Shown here: positions 1 to 4,846 of the stretch, piece after piece
Numbering within the stretch: position 1 is the stretch's first letter
Layout of the letters: each line of letters begins with the position of its first letter
Assembly: GCA_937927525.1 (NCBI GenBank)
Contig: CALBDR010000421.1
Span: 1-6,273 of the forward strand
DNA: 6,273 nucleotides
Reading direction: 5' to 3'
DNA from: an uncultured Candidatus Melainabacteria bacterium
Lineage (GTDB): Bacteria; Cyanobacteriota; Vampirovibrionia; LMEP-6097
Made by a program: the position numbers and the translations under genes
Notes under the pieces: generated by a model
What the model was told of the DNA's origin: nothing
Databases searched by the model: none
Seen by the model: the letters and a program-made list of their open reading frames with translations, nothing else

Positions 1-13
1 CATAAGAATGCAA

Positions 14-544
14 CTAGAGTTTTTCTATAGTGTAGACGTAGTATCTGAACGTAACGGTTGCTTCTAGGTACGGAACATCTTCTAGAGTAGCATCAAAGTT
101 TAGCTCTGTGAGAGCAATAGGAAACATTCTCTTAAAATTAATTTGAAGATTAGGATTCTGATTGCTAGACATTATTAGTAAAGTACCATCAGAAAATACT
201 TCTCCATCTCTATATGCAGTACCGCCTCCAGCTGGACCTCTATAAGCAGACTGTTCAAATGACTCAGGATAACCAAGAGAGGTAAGCCAGTTATGGATTT
301 CAAGATAGTTAGTAAGATCTTCATCTACTCTAAAACGTAATGAAAGAGGCTCATAGCGAAGTTTATCACCAGCATATGGCAATCTTACTAATGGTGTTTC
401 TTGATCGTACTCTCCTAGTGACAACGTAGGAATAGGTACACTATATGTAAAATAGTTTAGGTTAGGTGTTCTGGAAAGAATAAACCTAAAACCAGTTGGA
501 GAGAGTAAATTTCTATTTGTTGGTTGGTTATCTAGAGCAGCCAT
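14..544 (-). CDS. Tail-tube-fold virion protein (gp19-like)
   Basis: This 176-residue protein has the layout of the T4 tail tube protein gp19 (163 aa). An N-terminal strand region (FRFILSRTPNLNYF, 19-32) leads into a strand-loop with IPTLSLGE (38-45). Then come PYAGDKLRYEPLSLRF (56-71), an acidic turn and helix DEDLTNYLEIHNWL (74-87), a Gly-rich loop (104-109), and a C-terminal half INFKRMFPIALTELNFDAT (135-153) ending in beta strands ATVTFRYYVYTI. T4 gp19 shows the same succession: an AGDR turn, a strand, a helix with FVDW, and a WPTNVGEL strand pair. I recall close relatives in marine T4-like phages annotated only as virion structural protein. The family assignment comes from remembered pattern similarity, not a search. 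It lies after the gp23 terminator and appears to have its own weak late promoter. An AGGGA ribosome site (551-555) lies 6 bases before the ATG. A separate true gp19 gene is expected outside the window, so this may be a paralogue, a tube initiator (gp54-like) or another tube-fold component. Confidence 0.72.
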   Translation of the reverse strand: MAALDNQPTNRNLLSPTGFRFILSRTPNLNYFTYSVPIPTLSLGEYDQETPLVRLPYAGDKLRYEPLSLRFRVDEDLTNYLEIHNWLTSLGYPESFEQSAYRGPAGGGTAYRDGEVFSDGTLLIMSSNQNPNLQINFKRMFPIALTELNFDATLEDVPYLEATVTFRYYVYTIEKL

Positions 545-569
545 ATCTTATCCCTAGTAGCATATACAT

Positions 570-576
570 TATTTAG
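570..576 (-). promoter_or_regulatory. Possible late promoter -10 (CTAAATA) for the tail-tube-like gene
   Basis: The minus strand reads CTAAATA here, a one-base variant of the last seven bases of the T4 late element TATAAATA. It sits 25 bases before the ATG at 544 and just after the gp23 terminator. That is where a separate promoter would be needed if termination is efficient. The match is weaker than the three exact octamers elsewhere in the window. Confidence 0.45.
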
Positions 577-580
577 GCAT

Positions 581-606
581 AAAAAAAGGGCCCCGTAGGG
601 CCCTTT
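581..606 (-). terminator. Rho-independent terminator after gp23, with UACG tetraloop
   Basis: Read on the minus strand, AAAGGGCCC (606-598), TACG (597-594) and GGGCCCTTT (593-585) form a perfect 9-bp stem closed by a C(UACG)G loop. This is a member of the very stable UNCG tetraloop class. Four more T residues (584-581) extend the U tract to seven. The hairpin begins 30 bases past the gp23 stop codon. In the plus direction only three U residues follow the stem, so the terminator is directional for the gp23 transcript. Confidence 0.93.
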
Positions 607-611
607 GAGAG

Positions 612-625
612 GTCAGTAAACTGAC
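612..625 (-). repeat. Short inverted repeat between gp23 stop and terminator
   Basis: GTCAG and CTGAC flank a TAAA loop, giving a 5-bp hairpin placed between the tandem stop codons of gp23 and the terminator stem. It could protect the 3' end or simply be incidental. The stem is too short to claim a function. Confidence 0.35.
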
Positions 626-636
626 TCTTATGGTTA

Positions 637-2037
637 TTACATGAGGTTGGATACTGCAACAAGTCTGTAGTAGACGTTCTTGGTTGCGAAGTTGATCGCA
701 CCAGAACCGGCTGTAGCACCAGCTGCGAATGGGTTAGCAACCATACCGTAGCGAGTCTTGAAGCCGATCTTGGGCTGGAAGGTGTCTTCGCCAACCGCGC
801 GTACCATCTGGAGAGGTACATATGGGCAGTAGAAGATACCAGCGTCGAACGCGCTAGAACCCTTATAACCGACTGTGAAGTACTGGTTACCAGAAGCACT
901 GGAGAAGTAAGGGTCAATGTAGACTCTAATACGACCGTTAAGTACACCAGCGAAGGTGTTACCTGTGTCGTCTACGTTAAGCTCAGCAGAAAGAGCAGGT
1001 GTGTAATCAAGTACACCGGCCATCTGAAGTGCAGAAGCAACGTCAGAGGAGCAGATGAGGATGTTACCCTTACCGCGACGGGTGTCTTTTGCGATCTGGT
1101 TAGCTTCACGCTCGATCTGGAAGATCATACCCTTGAAGCGCTCTACTGACCAACGGCCGTTAGAGTCAACGTCGAGGTTGAATGTACCAGCAGCAGCAGT
1201 GTTGTCTTGAGCACCGGCTGTAGCTGTGTAGTTAATTGTACGAACAACTTCTCTGTTGATTTCAGCAAGGATCTCAGCAGAAAGGATGTTGGCAAGTTCT
1301 GTTTCAGCGTCGAGACCGTGTACTGCGCGAAGGTCTTGAGCAAGTTCCATGGTGTACTCAGCCTTGAGTGCACGGGATACAGCTGTTACAGAAACTTTCT
1401 CGATGGAGAAAGCCATTTGCTGGAATGCATTGTTGGTAGCGTCACCAAGTGCTTCAGCGAATGCTGTGGACATACCAGTAGCAACTGTGTAGCCGTTAGC
1501 AGAAGCACGAGCTGTTGGATCGTTACCTGTCTGTGCAGTTGTTACACCGTCGCCAGTTGATTCGTCGATGGCGAACTGGGATAGTGTGTTACCAGAAGCA
1601 GACTTGGAGAAAGAAGTATTTGCTTCGTTGTAAAGCGCTTCTGCACCAGTCTGGCTGTTGTAACGGGCACGCATTGCGAAGATAAGTCCAGTAGGACCAG
1701 TCATTGGCTGTACGCCAGCAATGTCGTATGCGATTAGGTTAGGCATAGAACGACGAACCAGTGAAATAAGAACTGGGTCGAAGATGTCTACGTTACCGGC
1801 TGGTGAGGTCGAAGGAGCAGCAGAACCGCCCATTGCGTTAGAGGGGGAAGCCTCACCAAGTAGTGATGGCATGGAGTAGCCACCAGAACCTTGAGCTGCT
1901 TCACGGGAAGCGCGCGCTTGGTTCTCTAGCAGTGTAGCAGTGACAGAGCGACGATGAGAATCTTTGATCTCGGGGAGATCTGAATGCTCAAGAACTGGCT
2001 GCCACTTCTGCATTAGTTCTTCAGTTACGTATTGCAT
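637..2037 (-). CDS. gp23: Major capsid protein precursor gp23
   Basis: This is the precursor of the T4-type major head subunit, which forms the hexamers of the capsid shell. It is 466 residues long (T4 gp23 has 521). The family signature is clear: a propeptide MQYVTEELMQKWQPVLEH with VTATLLENQ at 32-40, then SLVRRSMPNLIAYDIAGVQP followed by TGPTGLIFAMRARYN, and a C-terminal end reading KNVYYRLVAVSNLM. A prohead protease site L-L-G-E|A falls at residues 59-63, so removing 62 residues would leave a mature chain of 404. A strong AAGGAG ribosome site (2045-2050) lies 7 bases before the ATG, and an exact TATAAATA late promoter lies 33 bases upstream of it. Translation ends at tandem in-frame TAA TAA codons (639-634), followed closely by a strong terminator. 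The gene follows gp22, as in T4. All of this fits very high late expression. Confidence 0.98.
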   Translation of the reverse strand: MQYVTEELMQKWQPVLEHSDLPEIKDSHRRSVTATLLENQARASREAAQGSGGYSMPSLLGEASPSNAMGGSAAPSTSPAGNVDIFDPVLISLVRRSMPNLIAYDIAGVQPMTGPTGLIFAMRARYNSQTGAEALYNEANTSFSKSASGNTLSQFAIDESTGDGVTTAQTGNDPTARASANGYTVATGMSTAFAEALGDATNNAFQQMAFSIEKVSVTAVSRALKAEYTMELAQDLRAVHGLDAETELANILSAEILAEINREVVRTINYTATAGAQDNTAAAGTFNLDVDSNGRWSVERFKGMIFQIEREANQIAKDTRRGKGNILICSSDVASALQMAGVLDYTPALSAELNVDDTGNTFAGVLNGRIRVYIDPYFSSASGNQYFTVGYKGSSAFDAGIFYCPYVPLQMVRAVGEDTFQPKIGFKTRYGMVANPFAAGATAGSGAINFATKNVYYRLVAVSNLM

Positions 2038-2044
2038 TTGCTTT

Positions 2045-2050
2045 CTCCTT
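2045..2050 (-). promoter_or_regulatory. Ribosome binding site of gp23
   Basis: The minus strand reads AAGGAG, 7 bases before the gp23 ATG. It is a near-perfect Shine-Dalgarno sequence and fixes the start at 2037. Confidence 0.9.
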
Positions 2051-2070
2051 TAGGGTTTGCAATCTAATAG

Positions 2071-2078
2071 TATTTATA
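2071..2078 (-). promoter_or_regulatory. T4-type late promoter for gp23 (TATAAATA)
   Basis: This is an exact TATAAATA on the minus strand, the -10 element recognised by the phage late sigma factor gp55 with the gp33/gp45 clamp system. It lies 33 bases before the gp23 ATG and only 5 bases past the gp22 stop codon, in a 46-base intergenic gap. No -35 is expected for this class. Confidence 0.88.
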
Positions 2079-2083
2079 ATATC

Positions 2084-3247
2084 TTACTTTTTCAGTGTTC
2101 TCGAAATGGCATGGACATAAGTTGACATTTCTGGGTCAATATTAGCAGGAGCATTCTCCTCCTCTAATGGCTCAGCGTCGTCAAAGTCACTAACAAATTT
2201 TGTTGTATCAGTAGATTCACTAAAGTAGCTTGTCTTTAGAGTCTCTAGTTTCTCAACGAATCTGTCCTCATCCACAAAATCAACACCTTCTGCTAGAACC
2301 TTGAACTTCTCTTTCTGAGTTTCAGTTAGAGAATCACAAGCTTCAGCAAAGAGTTCAGCTCTTCTGTGCTCACTGAGATCAGCTTTTAGCTCAGCATTCT
2401 TCTTGATTTCTTCATCAAGACGAGCTTCTAGCTCTTCAGCACGAACAGCTAATTCTTCAACTACATCAACTTTGTCTTCTGGAATCTCAATGTAATGCTC
2501 GGTAAAGAGATCCTTGAGACCGCTGATGAAGTCATCTACAAGATCGGACTTAACGCCACTCTCGACAGCAAGTCTGTTCTCTTCCATCCAACCTTCGACA
2601 ACATAGTCGAGGTACTGGTCAAGCTTGACTGTCATTTCGTCGCGTAGACGGGATTTTTCTTCGTTGATTTCAGACTCAATATCGACAACGTACTTTTCAA
2701 GCTGCTCGTTAACCTTAGCAATTACTGCAGCTTCAAAGATTGTTGTAGCGGCATCTTTGAATTCTTCGGTTAGACTTTCATCAGCAGCAAATAGTGCTTG
2801 AATATCTTCTCTAATGTCAATATCTTCTGATGTTACTTTGTGACCAGCACGTACAACATCAACGTACTCTTCGCTGTCAACATCAGCATCTTCGTGCATA
2901 AGAAGGGCTTCTTCCATAGCAGCGTAAGAAGCTGCGAGATCTTCCTTCTTCATGCCATTCATCTTTTCGATCATGGCTTGAATCATGGACATCTTGGATT
3001 CACCGACAGGCATCTTGGCTGTCTTACCAGCACCAGCCTTAGGCTCTTGACCTTTTTGAGGCTTAACCGCGGTTGGAGAATCTTGAGGATCGTCCTCAGC
3101 CTGCTTATCACCTTTACGAGCTTTTACTTTCGTGCCAGTGGGCCCAGGTACTTCAGAAGGATCTCCATAAGAAGCTTTGAACTCGTCTAGCTGCTCCTCA
3201 GCTGCGACGAGGTCTTCTTCTCTCATTTCTAGATCTTTATCAGACAT
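2084..3247 (-). CDS. gp22: Prohead core scaffold protein gp22
   Basis: This is the main internal scaffold around which gp23 assembles; it is destroyed by gp21 during maturation. It has 387 residues, is strongly acidic and mostly helical. The N-terminal part has an acidic helix (1-25), then a Pro/Gly/Lys-rich, probably disordered stretch (about 28-85). The core has charged helices (about 88-300) with coiled-coil character at about 260-300. The most diagnostic part is the C-terminal block KVLAEGVDF...VEKLETLKTSYF (316-342) and the end STYVHAISRTLKK, which match the gp22 family. T4 gp22 has 269 residues, so this protein carries over 100 extra residues, mainly at the N-terminus. Several [LI]-x-E sites are present, including IFE172|A and LAE320|G, consistent with gp21 cleavage. 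AAGGAG (3255-3260) lies 7 bases before the ATG. The gene has its own late promoter and sits between gp21 and gp23. Confidence 0.95.
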   Translation of the reverse strand: MSDKDLEMREEDLVAAEEQLDEFKASYGDPSEVPGPTGTKVKARKGDKQAEDDPQDSPTAVKPQKGQEPKAGAGKTAKMPVGESKMSMIQAMIEKMNGMKKEDLAASYAAMEEALLMHEDADVDSEEYVDVVRAGHKVTSEDIDIREDIQALFAADESLTEEFKDAATTIFEAAVIAKVNEQLEKYVVDIESEINEEKSRLRDEMTVKLDQYLDYVVEGWMEENRLAVESGVKSDLVDDFISGLKDLFTEHYIEIPEDKVDVVEELAVRAEELEARLDEEIKKNAELKADLSEHRRAELFAEACDSLTETQKEKFKVLAEGVDFVDEDRFVEKLETLKTSYFSESTDTTKFVSDFDDAEPLEEENAPANIDPEMSTYVHAISRTLKK

Positions 3248-3254
3248 CGTTTTA

Positions 3255-3260
3255 CTCCTT
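3255..3260 (-). promoter_or_regulatory. Ribosome binding site of gp22
   Basis: AAGGAG on the minus strand lies 7 bases before the gp22 ATG. It has the same sequence and spacing as the gp23 site. Confidence 0.9.
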
Positions 3261-3277
3261 AAAGTGGATTTCTTTAT

Positions 3278-3285
3278 TATTTATA
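3278..3285 (-). promoter_or_regulatory. T4-type late promoter for gp22 (TATAAATA)
   Basis: This exact TATAAATA on the minus strand lies 30 bases before the gp22 ATG and immediately after the gp21 stop codon (3291-3289). It occupies the short gp21-gp22 gap and would raise scaffold expression above that of the protease encoded upstream. Confidence 0.88.
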
Positions 3286-3288
3286 ATA

Positions 3289-3936
3289 TTAAAGTTTTGA
3301 GATGAAGTCCTCAAAGACTCGAAGCTTCTGTTCAGCTAGATCTTTTGATGAGGTCTTTTCAATAACTTGCTTATAGTCAGCTATTGTTTTTTCACGTAGG
3401 ATACCGTTATCCCATACCCACTCTTTACCCTCCATGATACCTTCCACGAAGGCGTTAGGAGCTGATGGGTCAGCAACGATGTCTGCAGCTGTAGCAAGAT
3501 AGAAATCGTTTTGTACTTCTGCAACACCATTTTTCTCTCTAAGGGATCCCATACCACGGGATGATACACCAATGGACGCACCTTCATCGATAAGGTTCTT
3601 TACAATATTACCCATAGGTGTTTCTAGAATTTTTGCTTCTCCGATAATATTACTACCATCAGGAGACAGTGATGTGATCATATGTGATACGCGGTCCAGA
3701 TTAATAGTTGGACCGGAAGGATGTCCTAGTTCACCGAAAGCACGCTTCTTAGCAACATACTCTTCATTATAACGACGGACTTCTTTGTTAAGAACTTCCA
3801 TCGGATAAACTCGACCGTTACGGTTCTTAATATTACCTTGCATAAAGACGCCGCGGATTTTATAATTCTTTTTTCCGCTATCAGCTTCTTCAGCAATGTA
3901 TTCTAGTTCTTCCGTGATTTCGGTGATAAGTTTCAT
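3289..3936 (-). CDS. gp21: Prohead core protease gp21
   Basis: This serine protease (herpesvirus-assemblin-like fold, peptidase family S77) is enclosed in the prohead. It cleaves scaffold and capsid proteins after [LI]-x-E. It has 215 residues, about the T4 length. Family blocks are visible in order: IRGVFMQGNIKNRNGRVYP (27-45), AFGELGHPSGP (66-76) carrying candidate catalytic His72, IGVSSRGMGSL (122-132) carrying the nucleophile Ser125 or Ser126, and ADIVADPSAPNAFVEG (151-166), whose Asp152 may complete the active site. The corresponding T4 blocks are GELNHP, GVSSRG and VDAVWGPSAP. Possible self-processing sites lie near both ends: YIAE16|E and DLAE202|Q. T4 gp21 also processes itself. The ATG follows the upstream stop codon by 1 base and has only a weak ribosome site, which suggests coupled translation. 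A moderate level would suit a protease needed in few copies. Confidence 0.96.
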   Translation of the reverse strand: MKLITEITEELEYIAEEADSGKKNYKIRGVFMQGNIKNRNGRVYPMEVLNKEVRRYNEEYVAKKRAFGELGHPSGPTINLDRVSHMITSLSPDGSNIIGEAKILETPMGNIVKNLIDEGASIGVSSRGMGSLREKNGVAEVQNDFYLATAADIVADPSAPNAFVEGIMEGKEWVWDNGILREKTIADYKQVIEKTSSKDLAEQKLRVFEDFISKL

Positions 3937-3937
3937 A

Positions 3938-4204
3938 TTAGAATCTCGATACTGAGGTTGCTTTTACTGTGTTTGCTGTTGCGACGATGGTATCGGTAGG
4001 CTCTTTTACGATAATTTCTACCTGCCCGGCTTCGATAACAACTGAACCAGCTTGACCACCACCGTTTTCTGGACCAACAGTGTTAGCTACAGTAATGGTT
4101 TGCTCTGCGGAGTCTGTATTGACTACACGAACAAACGTAGCGTTGCCAACATTGCTAGCGTCACCAAGGCCAATAGAGTTAGATAGTAGCTTAATTGTCG
4201 CCAT
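3938..4204 (-). CDS. Small beta-rich protein of unknown function, between gp68-like and gp21
   Basis: I do not recognise a named family. The 88-residue product is rich in Val, Thr, Ala and Asn, has no transmembrane segment or signal peptide, and looks all-beta. Strand-like stretches are ATFVRVVNT (22-30), EQTITVANT (34-42), GSVVIEAGQVEIIVKEP (53-69), DTIVAT (71-76) and VKATSVSRF (80-88). There is a Gly-rich turn at 45-53 and only a few charged residues. Its ATG lies inside the 3' end of the gp68-like gene (14-base overlap), and its TAA is 1 base from the gp21 ATG. It is therefore almost certainly co-translated with the head-core proteins. T4 has no gene at this position. A minor capsid, decoration or connector-associated protein is plausible from context alone. 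It contains no canonical [LI]-x-E cleavage site, unlike a typical core protein. Confidence 0.8.
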   Translation of the reverse strand: MATIKLLSNSIGLGDASNVGNATFVRVVNTDSAEQTITVANTVGPENGGGQAGSVVIEAGQVEIIVKEPTDTIVATANTVKATSVSRF

Positions 4205-4604
4205 TTTCTGTACTCTCTAACCAAGATGCAAAGCTTTCTTTAATCTTAGAAGAGCCTTGCATTACCGGTGTCTTTTCTCCACCTCTAGCGTACTGCTTAG
4301 GTTCTTTATATTCCCTACCAGCAGCTTTGACATCAGAAGAGCCTTGCCTGGTTACAGCTTCGCCAGGTGCTTGCTTTCTACCACCTACATGATGGTCAGG
4401 GTTACCTTTTTGAATCTCCCCAGTGAACTGAGCGTCAGTAGCTACTGGGTGAGATAGTTTAGTAACATTATGAGCGTTAGCGAAGTCCTCTTCACCTTTT
4501 GAACGAGGCTTGTAACCTTTTACTTCCTGCTCGTCATCCATTTCGCGCTTGTTATCGCGCGCGGGAGACCCAGGTGCTTCGACTAGTTGTCTAAATGTCT
4601 TCAT
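4191..4604 (-). CDS. gp68: Prohead core protein in the gp68 position, with a capsid-targeting-like N-terminus
   Basis: Starting at 4604 gives 137 residues beginning MKTFRQLVEAPG. An upstream in-frame ATG (4661) would add 19 residues but lies deep inside gp67. The 4604 start has a GAGGA ribosome site 8 bases away and overlaps the gp67 end by 14 bases. The N-terminus resembles the capsid targeting sequence of T4 internal proteins (MKTYQEFIAE|A), with an [LI]-x-E protease site L-V-E9|A10. A second site, I-K-E123|S124, lies near the C-terminus. The rest is hydrophilic, rich in Lys, Glu, Gly, Gln and Pro, and probably disordered, with two QGSS motifs. The length (T4 gp68 is about 141 aa) and the place between 67 and 21 suggest gp68. 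I cannot confirm sequence homology, so the symbol is by position and processing signal. It may instead be an internal protein packaged with the DNA. Confidence 0.75.
   Translation of the reverse strand: MKTFRQLVEAPGSPARDNKREMDDEQEVKGYKPRSKGEEDFANAHNVTKLSHPVATDAQFTGEIQKGNPDHHVGGRKQAPGEAVTRQGSSDVKAAGREYKEPKQYARGGEKTPVMQGSSKIKESFASWLESTENGDN
4335..4347. repeat. 13-base direct repeat, copy 1 (other copy at 4248-4260)
   Basis: AGAAGAGCCTTGC on the plus strand occurs here and again 87 bases away at 4248-4260. The spacing is an exact multiple of three, and both copies encode QGSS in the gp68-like protein, followed by DVK in one case and KIK in the other. It looks like a small in-gene duplication. 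Confidence 0.6.
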
Positions 4605-4806
4605 CTGAATAATCCTCGTTATACTCGGTGTCTTCTTCAGGAGAGCTCGCATCTGATCCATTAAAGAAACTTTGCGCTACAGCAATTCTTTCAACACCAA
4701 CTCTTTCACGTACTTTATTTCCAAGAATACTGTTAATAGCGTCTTGGAAGTCTGTTGTGTTACCGTTGAAAGCCGCGTCGATAGCGTCACTTACTTCATA
4801 CTCCAT
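4591..4806 (-). CDS. gp67: Prohead core protein gp67
   Basis: This is a 71-residue homologue of the small acidic core protein gp67, which with gp22 and gp68 shapes the prohead. The T4 protein (80 aa) has a short helical N-terminal half followed by a run of Glu/Asp. Here the helical part is residues 1-50 and the acidic tail runs from about residue 52 (SDASSPEEDTEYNEDYSDEDI). The block VGVERIAVAQSFF (37-49) lines up with T4 EEKIAIARNFL. Position just before the gp68-like gene and gp21 agrees with T4. AGGAGA (4812-4817) lies 5 bases before the ATG, with two late-promoter elements further upstream. Unlike T4 gp67, which is cut to small internal peptides, I see no [LI]-x-E site in this sequence. 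The gene ends 14 bases inside the gp68-like gene. Confidence 0.85.
   Translation of the reverse strand: MEYEVSDAIDAAFNGNTTDFQDAINSILGNKVRERVGVERIAVAQSFFNGSDASSPEEDTEYNEDYSDEDI
4613..4617 (-). promoter_or_regulatory. Ribosome binding site deciding the gp68-like start
   Basis: GAGGA on the minus strand lies 8 bases before the ATG at 4604 and inside the end of gp67. It supports the MKTF start over the longer reading frame beginning at 4661. Confidence 0.75.
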
Positions 4807-4811
4807 GTTAA

Positions 4812-4817
4812 TCTCCT
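4812..4817 (-). promoter_or_regulatory. Ribosome binding site of gp67
   Basis: AGGAGA on the minus strand lies 5 bases before the ATG at 4806 and supports that start. Confidence 0.82.
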
Positions 4818-4826
4818 ATGCACATA

Positions 4827-4834
4827 TATTTATC
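4827..4834 (-). promoter_or_regulatory. Second, near-consensus late promoter element (GATAAATA) before gp67
   Basis: The minus strand reads GATAAATA, differing from the T4 late consensus only at the first base. It lies 20 bases before the gp67 ATG and one base downstream of the exact octamer. Initiation from it would leave a leader of roughly 14 bases, just enough for the ribosome site. Confidence 0.55.
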
Positions 4835-4835
4835 A

Positions 4836-4843
4836 TATTTATA
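4836..4843 (-). promoter_or_regulatory. T4-type late promoter for gp67 and the core operon (TATAAATA)
   Basis: This exact TATAAATA on the minus strand lies 29 bases before the gp67 ATG and 3 bases past the stop codon of the fibre-like gene. It would drive gp67, the gp68-like gene, the 88-residue gene and gp21, since no internal promoter is seen before gp22. Confidence 0.86.
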
Positions 4844-4846
4844 ATT

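Noticed and set aside
1..13. A possible ATG (3-1) of the next gene on the minus strand
   Set aside because: Only the start codon is inside the window and no clear ribosome site precedes it, so a gene cannot be supported.
573..947. A 124-codon minus-strand frame overlapping the gp23 end
   Set aside because: It runs through the terminator and out of frame over strongly conserved gp23. Its Ser/Thr/Leu-rich product has no recognisable pattern.
1207..1560. A 117-codon plus-strand frame antisense to gp23
   Set aside because: It is Cys/Ser-rich with no ribosome site, and lies wholly inside gp23. This is a codon-bias shadow.
2840..3190. A 116-codon plus-strand frame antisense to gp22
   Set aside because: It has no ribosome site, and its composition is explained by the complement of acidic gp22 codons.
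4605..4661. Longer start for the gp68-like gene (156 residues)
   Set aside because: It would extend deep into gp67 and hide the MKTF targeting-like start. The GAGGA ribosome site fits the ATG at 4604.
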